Translations under genes and position numbers: made by a program | NCBI GenBank assembly: GCA_947589205.1 | Contig: CANQCJ010000031.1 | Coordinates: forward strand, 1-14,942 | Length of the DNA: 14,942 nt | Source of the DNA: an uncultured Ruminococcus sp. | Lineage (GTDB): Bacteria; Bacillota; Clostridia; Oscillospirales; Ruminococcaceae | Reading direction: 5' to 3' | Notes under the pieces: model-generated | What the model saw: the letters and a program-made list of their open reading frames with translations, nothing else | Told to the model about the DNA's origin: nothing | The model's database searches: none | Shown here: positions 5,540 to 12,857 of the stretch, piece by piece | Layout of the letters: each line of letters begins with the position of its first letter | Position numbering within the stretch: position 1 is the first letter of the stretch

Positions 5540-6025
5540 ATATCAGCGCATCAGTGTGCAGCACTATCGGTGCAGGATGAAACCTGCAAGCCACGGCTTC
5601 CACACGCCATGACCTCATAAGATCGGATACCCGATCTTATGAGTGAGCGATCTATGTGACGAAAGCCGGCGGGAGGACAGCCTCTCCCGTAAGGCAATGA
5701 CCTCCGATAGTGCGCGCCCGTCCGTAAAAAACGGCTTTGACCTTGAAAGTCCTTGAGGCACGACCTATGTGAACGGTGAGGATACCGTTCGGCTGGTGCG
5801 CTCCCTTTGTCGGAGGGGGCGGGAATTATCCCGTCAGAGAATATTCGGCACATTGCCCGGAAAGCGACAGCTTGACAAGCGGTTGGAAAGGTAATGAAAA
5901 CGCTGCGGCGAAAAGCCGTAGTAAGATGACCCTATCGGGTCATGTATCTGTGGTAAAAAGCAGATCAATGGCAAAATGATTATTGGATACCGCAGGAACA
6001 GGCTATGCTCCTGCGGCATCTTTTA
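5540..6025 (+). ncRNA. Candidate large structured non-coding RNA, about 480 nt
   Basis: No plausible gene crosses this interval, yet it is packed with perfect helices. They are: 5561-5570 with 5704-5713 (10 bp, long range); 5571-5576 with 5583-5588; 5614-5626 with 5631-5643 (13 bp, ATAC loop); 5670-5675 with 5684-5689; 5722-5725 with 5731-5734; 5771-5777 with 5784-5790; 5820-5824 with 5829-5833; 5903-5909 with 5915-5921 (GAAAA loop); 5926-5932 with 5937-5943; and 5946-5950 with 5961-5965. A terminator-like stem at 5990-6016 closes it. GC content is higher than in flanking spacers. Size, helix density and mobile-element setting recall large ornate RNAs such as ROOL or GOLLD, but I cannot match it to a known family. 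The 5' end is uncertain and no clear promoter is visible. A PemK/MazF-like gene starts 27 nt after it. Confidence 0.65.
5990..6024 (+). terminator. Terminator-like hairpin at the 3' end of the structured RNA
   Basis: CCGCAGGA (5990-5997) and TCCTGCGG (6009-6016) form an 8-bp GC-rich stem with an 11-nt loop, followed by CATCTTTT. The T tract is short, so termination may be partial, with read-through into the toxin-like gene at 6052. Confidence 0.5.
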
Positions 6026-6051
6026 CATAAAAAATAAAGGAAGTGATATTT

Positions 6052-6387
6052 ATGACAGACCCTTTGAGGGGATATGTGTATATAGCAAAGGTAAACGGCG
6101 AATACGGATCGGAACAACATGGCACAAGACCCGTGGTCGTGGTGCAGAACGATAAAGGAAACACTTACTCGACAACAACGATAGTTGTCCCGATAACATC
6201 GAAGGACAAGCACTACCTACCAACCCATGTGCCGCTCTGTACTAATATTTTTGAAAAGCAGAGTATGGCGCTTGCCGAACAGGTGATGACGATATCAAAG
6301 GACAGGCTTATAAGGTTTATCGGCTCTTTGAGTTTTTCGGATATGCTGAAAATAGATAAAGCGCTCAGGATAAGCCTTGAAATATAA
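6052..6387 (+). CDS. PemK/MazF-family toxin-like protein
   Basis: The gene encodes 111 residues with the MazF/PemK (CcdB-fold) pattern: RGYVYIA at 6-12, GSEQHGTRPVVVVQND at 19-34, PITS at 47-50, LPTHV at 56-60, AEQVMTI at 75-81 and a C-terminal IDKALRISL helix at 101-109. Family members are mRNA-cleaving endoribonucleases; the Arg of RPV (R26) and the Thr in ITS (T49) match catalytic positions of the family. The start is the ATG at 6052, with AAGGAAG about 8 nt upstream; a GTG three codons earlier overlaps that ribosome site. No MazE-like antitoxin gene lies on either side: a structured RNA precedes it and a helicase follows after 12 nt. Either the antitoxin lies elsewhere or the protein has been adapted to a non-toxic role in the element. 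Confidence 0.85.
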   Translation: MTDPLRGYVYIAKVNGEYGSEQHGTRPVVVVQNDKGNTYSTTTIVVPITSKDKHYLPTHVPLCTNIFEKQSMALAEQVMTISKDRLIRFIGSLSFSDMLKIDKALRISLEI

Positions 6388-6399
6388 CAGGAGAAGGAA

Positions 6400-8322
6400 A
6401 TGATATTAGTGGAACACGAACTTATAGAACCCGTACAGCATTTCTTTGAGAAGGCTGCGGAAAACGGACTTGAAAAACGGGAGGGACAGATAGCGATGTC
6501 CTCGGAAATATGCGAGGCAGTGGTGAACAAAACTCCCATTGCAGTCGAAGCCGAGGTAGGCATCGGCAAATCGATAGCGTACCTTGTACCGGTCATTTTG
6601 CAGTATTTCAGAGAACGCAGACAGATCATCATAGCAACGTCAACGATAGCCTTGCAGGAACAGCTTGAAAAAGACGTACATACCGTTTTGCGAATGATCG
6701 GAGTAAAAGCGGAGGTCATTCTTGCGATAGGGATGAAAAACTACATCTGCCGAAAGCGATTGCACAACTATACCAAGCGCAGCAAGTATGACAGAGAAAC
6801 CGTGCCTATCATAAATGATAAGGCAGACGGCGGCGAACAGCTCAGAACAAGAATGGGCATAGAGATACATGACGAACTGTGGGATAGGATATGTATAAAC
6901 GGCGTAGGAGAAAAATGCAGAAACTGCCGATATGCCTACAATTGTATGTATTCTCAGATGAGATCAAAGCTGCAGTATGAAAACTACATCGTTATATGCA
7001 ATCAGAATATGCTTGTTTCTCACCTCATAAACCGAAGCAATGGGCTGCCCGGGATATTTAATATGTCAGCCAATCTATTAGTAATAGATGAGGCTCATAA
7101 CCTTGAGAGCAAATTCAGAGACGCATACACAAGAAAAATGAGCAAAAGTCAGTTTAAATACGAACTGACAGCGGCTGAGAAAAGGCTGAAGAAAAATAAG
7201 CCGATCAAAGAACTACAGGATATGTTCTCCGATCTGTTTGAAAACCTGCGCAATGATATTGCGGCACAAAGGCGCAATGCCGAAGGCGATATGCAGGCGT
7301 ATTATTTCAATCAGGGAGAATATGTGAAAAAGCTGCTGTTCAACATTCGCAGAGGGCTTGCTGATTTGGAGAAGAAGCTCGGATATGAGCTGACATCGCT
7401 TGCGTTTCTCAGAGAACTATGCAATATACGAAAAGAAAACCTAATATGGCTTGAAAATGATAATGAGATAACATTCTGTATATGCAAAAAGGACATTCGC
7501 AACGATATATCACACTTGCTGTTCAAGAGAGATATATGCACCGTTCTGACCTCGGCAACGATATCCCACACCGACAGCGGAGAGCCTGCCGAAAGGCGCA
7601 GATACTTTCTTGAAGCATTGGATTTTCCTACAGACAATGGCGTGGTGTCCGAACCAAAGAGATCGCCATTCGATTATGATAAGAACACGATGTTATACAT
7701 CTCGCCGAATATGCCATATCCAAAGCATGACAAAAAGGAACGAGAGCGGTACGCAGATGCAGCAATTGATGAGATAGTCAAGCTGCTTGCAGTCACAACC
7801 GGCAAGACCCTTATTCTCTTTACGGCGAAAAGCGATATGAACTATGTGTTCAAAAAGCTGTCGAATATGGATATGCCTTACAAGATGATAATACAAAGTG
7901 AACATTCCTCACAGCAGCGGCGGCTTGAAAAGTTCAAGGAAGATACTAATTCAGTAATACTCGGCTCCGGAACATATTGGGAGGGTATAAACATAGAAGG
8001 TGAATCACTCTCGCAAGTGATAATATACAAGCTGCCGTTCCCCGTACCCGATCCTATAAACGAGTACAAAATGTCGCTGTCAAAGGCTCCGATCATGGAC
8101 GTAGCTGTTCCCGAGATGATAATCAAGCTCAAGCAGGGAGCAGGACGGCTGATACGCAGTGCTTCGGATAAAGGCATTGTATCGATACTTGATCCGAGGG
8201 TTAACAGCGAAAGTAAAGCCCCATACAAAGAAATGACACTGTCGGCATTACCCGAAAAACATAAGACCGAAGATATAAACGAGTTGCAGGAGTTTTGGAA
8301 TAACATAAACGGAGGAAGATGA
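6400..8322 (+). CDS. DinG/XPD-type superfamily 2 helicase with iron-sulfur cluster
   Basis: The gene encodes 640 residues. Walker A is EVGIGKS at 52-58 (K57), the DEAH box VIDEAH at 228-233, motif III TSATIS at 384-389 and motif VI QGAGRLIR at 579-586. Cys 118, 173, 176 and 182 lie between motif I and the DEAH box and fit the four ligands of the 4Fe-4S cluster of the DinG/XPD family, which unwinds DNA 5' to 3' and resolves R-loops or forked structures. Residues 250-330 form a charged helical insert (Arch-like). An AGGAG site lies 6 nt before the ATG at 6400. It follows the MazF-like gene by 12 nt and overlaps the short next frame at TGA, so it is in the same operon. A role in replication or processing of the mobile element is inferred. 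Confidence 0.88.
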   Translation: MILVEHELIEPVQHFFEKAAENGLEKREGQIAMSSEICEAVVNKTPIAVEAEVGIGKSIAYLVPVILQYFRERRQIIIATSTIALQEQLEKDVHTVLRMIGVKAEVILAIGMKNYICRKRLHNYTKRSKYDRETVPIINDKADGGEQLRTRMGIEIHDELWDRICINGVGEKCRNCRYAYNCMYSQMRSKLQYENYIVICNQNMLVSHLINRSNGLPGIFNMSANLLVIDEAHNLESKFRDAYTRKMSKSQFKYELTAAEKRLKKNKPIKELQDMFSDLFENLRNDIAAQRRNAEGDMQAYYFNQGEYVKKLLFNIRRGLADLEKKLGYELTSLAFLRELCNIRKENLIWLENDNEITFCICKKDIRNDISHLLFKRDICTVLTSATISHTDSGEPAERRRYFLEALDFPTDNGVVSEPKRSPFDYDKNTMLYISPNMPYPKHDKKERERYADAAIDEIVKLLAVTTGKTLILFTAKSDMNYVFKKLSNMDMPYKMIIQSEHSSQQRRLEKFKEDTNSVILGSGTYWEGINIEGESLSQVIIYKLPFPVPDPINEYKMSLSKAPIMDVAVPEMIIKLKQGAGRLIRSASDKGIVSILDPRVNSESKAPYKEMTLSALPEKHKTEDINELQEFWNNINGGR

Positions 8323-8324
8323 AA

Positions 8325-8507
8325 ATGGCAACGGTAAAATATGCACAGGCTGAGTACATGGACGCTCTGATGAAAGCGATAGTTGACCGCGCGCTGGTCG
8401 ACACCGAGATCACCGAGGAAGAAAAGGAAAAGCTGAAGAAGAAAAATACGGAAACAGCCTTTGCGCTGTATCCGTCACTAAAGGATTGGGAGGCGGCGGT
8501 ATGCTGA
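8325..8507 (+). CDS. Small helical protein of unknown function
   Basis: The gene encodes 60 residues from the ATG at 8325; GGAGG at 8311-8315 is 9 nt upstream, better placed than for the ATG at 8319. The sequence is mainly helical and charged (a KEKLKKK stretch mid-protein), with no membrane segment and one C-terminal Cys. I recognise no family. It sits between the helicase and a tiny membrane protein, overlapping the latter by 7 bases, so the three are translated as one operon. A small accessory role in the element is plausible but not shown. Confidence 0.65.
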   Translation: MATVKYAQAEYMDALMKAIVDRALVDTEITEEEKEKLKKKNTETAFALYPSLKDWEAAVC

Positions 8508-8614
8508 GATTTATACTCGGGGCAATGGTCGGCGGACTGTTCGGGATAGTTACAATGTGTCTTTTCATAACAGCAAAGGAAGCCGACAGACGAATAGAAG
8601 AACTTGATAAATAA
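8501..8614 (+). CDS. DUF3789-like single-span membrane microprotein
   Basis: A 37-residue frame beginning MLRFILGAMVGGLFGIVTMC and ending in a short charged tail with AKEADRRIEEL. One hydrophobic Gly-rich helix covers residues 3-24. The pattern of a Gly-rich helix followed by a cysteine and EADR resembles the DUF3789 microproteins common in clostridial phages and integrative elements; this match is from memory of the family pattern. GGGAGG lies upstream and the ATG overlaps the end of the preceding gene, so it is translationally coupled. A terminator follows directly. Confidence 0.65.
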   Translation: MLRFILGAMVGGLFGIVTMCLFITAKEADRRIEELDK

Positions 8615-8620
8615 CATTTT

Positions 8621-8644
8621 AAGGGCGTGTGAAGCCGCCCTTTT
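8621..8644 (+). terminator. Intrinsic terminator closing the toxin-helicase operon
   Basis: AAGGGCG (8621-8627) pairs with CGCCCTT (8636-8642) around an 8-nt loop, followed by TTAC and preceded by ATTTT. The T tract is short (four T counting the stem end), so termination may be incomplete. It lies 6 nt after the microprotein stop and before the recombinase genes. Confidence 0.6.
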
Positions 8645-8652
8645 ACATAATT

Positions 8653-8740
8653 CCGAAAAGGTAAAGTACACAGTTTTCGGTCAACAAATCTGTCCACATT
8701 GGTGATACCATTCCGCCCGAAAATGTGGTATTGTTGTTGA
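8653..8740 (+). promoter_or_regulatory. Nested palindromes just upstream of the first recombinase
   Basis: CCGAAAA (8653-8659) with TTTTCGG (8674-8680) is one hairpin. Next to it TCAACAA (8681-8687) pairs with TTGTTGA (8734-8740), and CCACATT (8694-8700) with AATGTGG (8722-8728), forming a near-symmetrical 60-bp palindrome that ends 3 bases before the AAAGGAGG ribosome site. It could be the attachment or binding site of the recombinases, or an RNA structure controlling their translation. No clear promoter is visible here. Confidence 0.5.
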
Positions 8741-8759
8741 TTGAAAGGAGGTAGTGCGA

Positions 8760-10304
8760 ATGACACAGGTAACGATAATAGATGCGGTAAATGCAGCCGA
8801 TGACAAATTCAAGCTCCGCTGCGCCGCATATTGCAGGGTGTCCACCGAGATTGGCGGGCAGAAGCATTCCTACTCGGCACAGGTCGATCATTACACCAAA
8901 AAGTTTGAAAATTCCGAGACCGAAACGCTTGTGGACATCTATGCAGACGAGGGAGTCAGCGGTAAGAGCGATGACAAGCGTGATGAGTTCAAGAGAATGA
9001 TCGCTGACTGCCGTCGCGGTAAGATCGACCGGATATACACCAAATCGATCAGTCGATTCGCCCGAAACACACGGGACTGCTTAAAGAATATCCGTGAGCT
9101 GAAAAGCCTCGGAATATCGGTGTACTTTGAAAAGGAGAACATCGACACGGCAAAAATGACCGATGAGATGATGATAACGATTATGGGAGGTCTTGCGCAG
9201 GAGGAATCTACATCTATAGGTCAGAACGTAGCTTGGGGGATCCGTAAAAAGATGAGGGACGGAACAATGAAATATGCCAACGCTCCCTATGGCTATAAGA
9301 AGAACTATGAAAACGGTGACATTGAAATCGATGAAGAAACAGCAGCGGTCGTTCGAGAGATATTCAATATGTATCTGAGCGGAATAGGATGCCGAGGTAT
9401 AGCCGAGGAACTTAATCAGCGAGGTGTAATACCGCCTGCGGGCAAAATGTGGCGGCAGAATCTTATTGGGAATATCCTTGCAAGTATCAATTATGTAGGT
9501 GATAGCATATGGCAGAAAACCTACACATCGGGTGTTCCCGCAAAGCAGATACGGAATCATGGCGAGTATGATATGTATTATGTTACAAGCGATCACGATG
9601 CAATAATCTCAAGAGAAACCTTCGACAAGGTACAGAAGATACTTGAAACCCGAAGAATACCGAGAACATCTCCGCAGGAAAGGATATTCTCAAGAAAAAT
9701 CACCTGCGGCTGCTGCGGAGGTTTATATAGCTTCCATAACCGAAAATACCGCAGTAAGTGGGAGTGCATTCAAAGGTCAAATCATGGAACTTGCGATGGA
9801 ATCTCACTCCCACAGTCGAGGATAGAAAAAACATTTATAATAATGTGTAATAAACTTAGGCACACCTACACCGACATTCTGATACCCGCAAGGAAAACGC
9901 TTAACGAACTAAAACTGCACAAACTCGGAAGCGATACAAAAACGCTTGACCTATACAAGCAGATCGCCGCTCTGAAAGAACAGCGGCACGTCATAGCTAC
10001 AATACGCAGAAAGGGTTTCATGACTGAGGACAAGTTCCAAGAGCAGACATCCGCCCTTGATACAAAGCTACTGAAATTCAATCGTGAGCTGCGGAAAATA
10101 TCCAGATCCGATGACGAGGACAGAGTTGTCGAACAGCTTGACATACTGATAGATGTGTTCGGAAAAATGACAGAGGATATGGAACGCTTCGATGATGAAG
10201 TATTCACACTGATAGCCGAAAAAATGACGATTCTGGATAATGAAAAGATAGAGTTTCAGCTCATCGGCGGCATGAAATTTACGGAAAGGATAGTGAGCGA
10301 ATGA
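8760..10304 (+). CDS. Large serine recombinase 1
   Basis: The gene encodes 514 residues. The resolvase catalytic domain has the nucleophile Ser28 in YCRVST (24-29), YADEGVSG at 61-68 and KSISRFARN at 95-103. The recombinase DNA-binding domain follows (APYGYK near 175, NRVQ-like helices to about 295). A zinc ribbon uses C316, C319, C336 and C345, and a charged coiled coil fills 360-470. This is the full architecture of large serine integrases/transposases (TnpX/TndX-like) that cut and join DNA at short att sites. The start ATG at 8760 has AAAGGAGG 8 nt upstream; the GTG at 8754 is too close to it. The stop overlaps the next ATG (ATGA at 10301-10304), so the three recombinase genes are coupled. 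Confidence 0.92.
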   Translation: MTQVTIIDAVNAADDKFKLRCAAYCRVSTEIGGQKHSYSAQVDHYTKKFENSETETLVDIYADEGVSGKSDDKRDEFKRMIADCRRGKIDRIYTKSISRFARNTRDCLKNIRELKSLGISVYFEKENIDTAKMTDEMMITIMGGLAQEESTSIGQNVAWGIRKKMRDGTMKYANAPYGYKKNYENGDIEIDEETAAVVREIFNMYLSGIGCRGIAEELNQRGVIPPAGKMWRQNLIGNILASINYVGDSIWQKTYTSGVPAKQIRNHGEYDMYYVTSDHDAIISRETFDKVQKILETRRIPRTSPQERIFSRKITCGCCGGLYSFHNRKYRSKWECIQRSNHGTCDGISLPQSRIEKTFIIMCNKLRHTYTDILIPARKTLNELKLHKLGSDTKTLDLYKQIAALKEQRHVIATIRRKGFMTEDKFQEQTSALDTKLLKFNRELRKISRSDDEDRVVEQLDILIDVFGKMTEDMERFDDEVFTLIAEKMTILDNEKIEFQLIGGMKFTERIVSE

Positions 10305-11176
10305 GCAGGATACATACAATTCCCTACGGCTACCGAATGGTCGGCGGCGAGATCGTAATAATGACAGAGGAAGCCGAGATAGTCAGGCTGATATTCAACG
10401 AGTACATAGGCGGTCTGAGCTACAAAAAAGTTGCCGAAAAGCTGACTGCCGATGGATACAATTACTATGATGATGGTGGAATATGGAGTCAGGGTGCGGT
10501 AAAAAAACTGATATTCAGAGATTGCTACATTGGCAGGAACGGATACCCGAGGATAGTATCTGACACGGTTTATCAAGCAGCCCATGAAATGTCTGAAAGC
10601 CGCAGAAAAAACAAGATCAATTCTACCGATGACAACCGTCTGCTCAGAAAAATAACAATGTGCGGCGAATGCGGCAGACGGCTTGAAAGGTTTGGCGCTG
10701 TAAGCAAGGGAAAGAGCATAGCATACTGGCGGTGCATGAATCCCGAATGCACAAGGCTTGGGTTTAGCATAGTCGATGATATGATAATCAATGCGCTTGA
10801 TCGAGCTATACTAACATCCGAGCATAAAACAATGTTAGGCAGTTCTATATACGAGCCAGACAGCAGAGTGATATATCAGCAGAACGAGATCAACCGTATG
10901 ATCGACAGCGACAAGGTAGATTACGATAGGATAAAGGACGAGATCATCAAGCTGGCAAGTATGAAGTATGAGCGCATAGAATATATCTGCTCGGATAAAC
11001 AGGCGGCAAGGATAGACGAATTGCTCGCTGACTATACTCCCAATTGCGATAAGAGAGCAGAGTTTATACGGCAGTGTGTAAGCAGAATTACCATAAATAA
11101 TGAAAGGATATTCACGGTCGAGCTTATAGACGGAACATCAATAAAATCCATGATAGAAAGGAAGAAGTCAAAATGA
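10301..11176 (+). CDS. Serine-recombinase-like protein lacking the catalytic domain
   Basis: The gene encodes 291 residues. It begins directly at the recombinase DNA-binding domain (IPYGYRMV, then EEAEIVRLIFNEYIGGLSYK and RDCYIGRNGYP), continues into a zinc ribbon (C121, C124, C145, C150) and ends in a helical region. The resolvase domain with the nucleophilic Ser is absent. No relic of it is seen upstream, because the upstream bases are the intact end of recombinase 1. The gene is flanked by ATGA overlaps on both sides and keeps an open frame, which argues for a maintained function. It is probably a DNA-binding or directionality partner of its two catalytic neighbours, not debris. Confidence 0.85.
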   Translation: MSRIHTIPYGYRMVGGEIVIMTEEAEIVRLIFNEYIGGLSYKKVAEKLTADGYNYYDDGGIWSQGAVKKLIFRDCYIGRNGYPRIVSDTVYQAAHEMSESRRKNKINSTDDNRLLRKITMCGECGRRLERFGAVSKGKSIAYWRCMNPECTRLGFSIVDDMIINALDRAILTSEHKTMLGSSIYEPDSRVIYQQNEINRMIDSDKVDYDRIKDEIIKLASMKYERIEYICSDKQAARIDELLADYTPNCDKRAEFIRQCVSRITINNERIFTVELIDGTSIKSMIERKKSK

Positions 11177-12789
11177 GTGAAAAAACCATAACTGTCATTC
11201 CTGCGAAAAAGATAACTGCGGAGAACAGAGCGCAGTATCACCAATTACGGGTCGCAGCTTATTGCAGAGTCAGCACCGATGAAGAAGAACAGCTTAACAG
11301 CTATCAGGTCCAGATCAGTTATTATACCGATCTGATAAACGGCAACACGGAATGGACTCTCGTAAATATATTCGCAGACGAGGGCATCAGCGGAACGCAG
11401 ATGAAAAAGAGGACGCAATTCAACCGCATGATGAGAATGTGCAGACAGAAAAAGATAGACCTTATTCTATGCAAATCTATAAGCCGATTCGCCAGAAATA
11501 CTGTTGACTGCCTTGAAAGTGTGCGTGAGCTGAAATCGCTCGGTATCGGGGTCATATTCGAGAAGGAAAATATAAATACGCTCATATCTAACAACGAATT
11601 TATGCTTGCATTGTACGGCTCATTCGCCCAAGCCGAATCGGAATCCATAAGCAAGAACGTATCATGGGGAATAGAGAAATCATTCAGAGAAGGCAAGGTC
11701 AGATACAACTACCAATATTTCCTCGGCTACCGAAAGGGGGCTGACGGCAAGCCGGAGATCGTACCCGAGGAAGCGGAGATCGTCAGGAAAATATATTCAA
11801 TGTTCCTTGATGGCATGAGTATGAAGAACATTGCCACGGCTCTTAATGAACAAGGGATACCCACCTGTCGGGGTACAGGTCAATGGGAGCAGAGCCGAAT
11901 AAGGTATATCATCTCAAACGAGAAATATGTTGGCGACGCTATGCTTCAGAAATATTATACGGTGGACTGCTTAACGCATAAGAGAATACGCAATAACGGC
12001 GAGCGTACAAAATACCTTGTAACTAACGCACATGACGCGATCATTGATCGAGATACCTACAACCGAGTTCAGCAGGAGCTTGCAAGGCGAAGCTCAAAGC
12101 GTAAGGTCAGCGATAAATGCGTGACGGAGCAGGGCAAATATTCAAGCAAGTACGCATTAACAGAAATAATGATCTGCGGAGAATGCGGCACACCATACCG
12201 CAGGGTCGTATGGAATGTTCACGGCAGAAAGCAGCCGATGTGGAGATGTATAAATCGTCTCGATCATGGGTCAAAATACTGTCACTGCTCACCATCTATG
12301 CATGAGGGTAAGCTGCACAGTGCCATACTCGGCGCGCTGAATGATTTCTACAATGATGGTGCAGACGTTATACGGAATATGCAGTATAACGGCGCAGATG
12401 TGCTTGCCGACTTAGGCAATGGAGAGATACTGCGTATAGAGAAAAGGCTGAAGGAGATAGATGAGGCGAGAAATAAGATGATAAGCCTTATCGCAAGCGG
12501 ATCGGTCGGAGAGGACTCCTTCGACGCCGAACTACAGAAACTGTTCGATGAGGAAAGTCAGCTCGGCGCAAAGCTGGAATCGCTGAAAACTCAGAACAGC
12601 GCACAGACAGTACAGCAGAAAAAAATAGAGGTTATGATAGAACGCTTAAATCAAGACTGCTGTCGGCTGACCGAGTTCGATGATGTGCTGATACGCAAAG
12701 CAATAGAGTGCATCAAGGTGATGAATAAGACCGAGATAATCGTAATATTCAGAGGCGGATACGAGGTAACTGTTGAGGTAGAGAAATAA
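11173..12789 (+). CDS. Large serine recombinase 2
   Basis: The gene encodes 538 residues. The catalytic domain has Ser34 in YCRVST (30-35), FADEGISG at 67-74 and KSISRFARN at 101-109. The DNA-binding domain spans roughly 180-310, including YFLGYRKG and NEKYVGDA. The zinc ribbon uses C335, C338, C359 and C370. A coiled coil covers about 420-510, the arm that in serine integrases controls synapsis and direction. The two catalytic recombinases here are homologous but clearly diverged, as if paired to act together. The start ATG at 11173 overlaps the previous stop (ATGA), and a purine-rich GAAAGGAAG run precedes it. A strong terminator follows the stop. Confidence 0.92.
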   Translation: MSEKTITVIPAKKITAENRAQYHQLRVAAYCRVSTDEEEQLNSYQVQISYYTDLINGNTEWTLVNIFADEGISGTQMKKRTQFNRMMRMCRQKKIDLILCKSISRFARNTVDCLESVRELKSLGIGVIFEKENINTLISNNEFMLALYGSFAQAESESISKNVSWGIEKSFREGKVRYNYQYFLGYRKGADGKPEIVPEEAEIVRKIYSMFLDGMSMKNIATALNEQGIPTCRGTGQWEQSRIRYIISNEKYVGDAMLQKYYTVDCLTHKRIRNNGERTKYLVTNAHDAIIDRDTYNRVQQELARRSSKRKVSDKCVTEQGKYSSKYALTEIMICGECGTPYRRVVWNVHGRKQPMWRCINRLDHGSKYCHCSPSMHEGKLHSAILGALNDFYNDGADVIRNMQYNGADVLADLGNGEILRIEKRLKEIDEARNKMISLIASGSVGEDSFDAELQKLFDEESQLGAKLESLKTQNSAQTVQQKKIEVMIERLNQDCCRLTEFDDVLIRKAIECIKVMNKTEIIVIFRGGYEVTVEVEK

Positions 12790-12801
12790 GGCAAAATACA
12801 T

Positions 12802-12851
12802 ATCGGTCTGTTGCTTGTCCATAAGAATAAGCGGCAGACCGATTTTATTTT
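12802..12851 (+). terminator. Intrinsic terminator after the recombinase operon
   Basis: ATCGGTCTG (12802-12810) pairs perfectly with CAGACCGAT (12835-12843), and TTGCTT extends the stem against AAGCGG with wobbles. TTTTATTTT follows at 12843-12851. It separates the recombinases from the amidoligase cassette. Confidence 0.8.
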
Positions 12852-12857
12852 GCGGGG

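Noticed and set aside
5614..5643. The 13-bp perfect hairpin as an intrinsic terminator.
   Set aside because: No T tract follows on either strand; it fits better as a helix of the structured RNA.
5551..5979. Open frames of 60-100 residues on both strands within the structured RNA region (for example 5551-5853 minus and 5776-5979 plus).
   Set aside because: They have no ribosome sites, odd Arg/Ser/Cys-rich composition and run through strong hairpins; they are by-products of a GC-richer non-coding segment.
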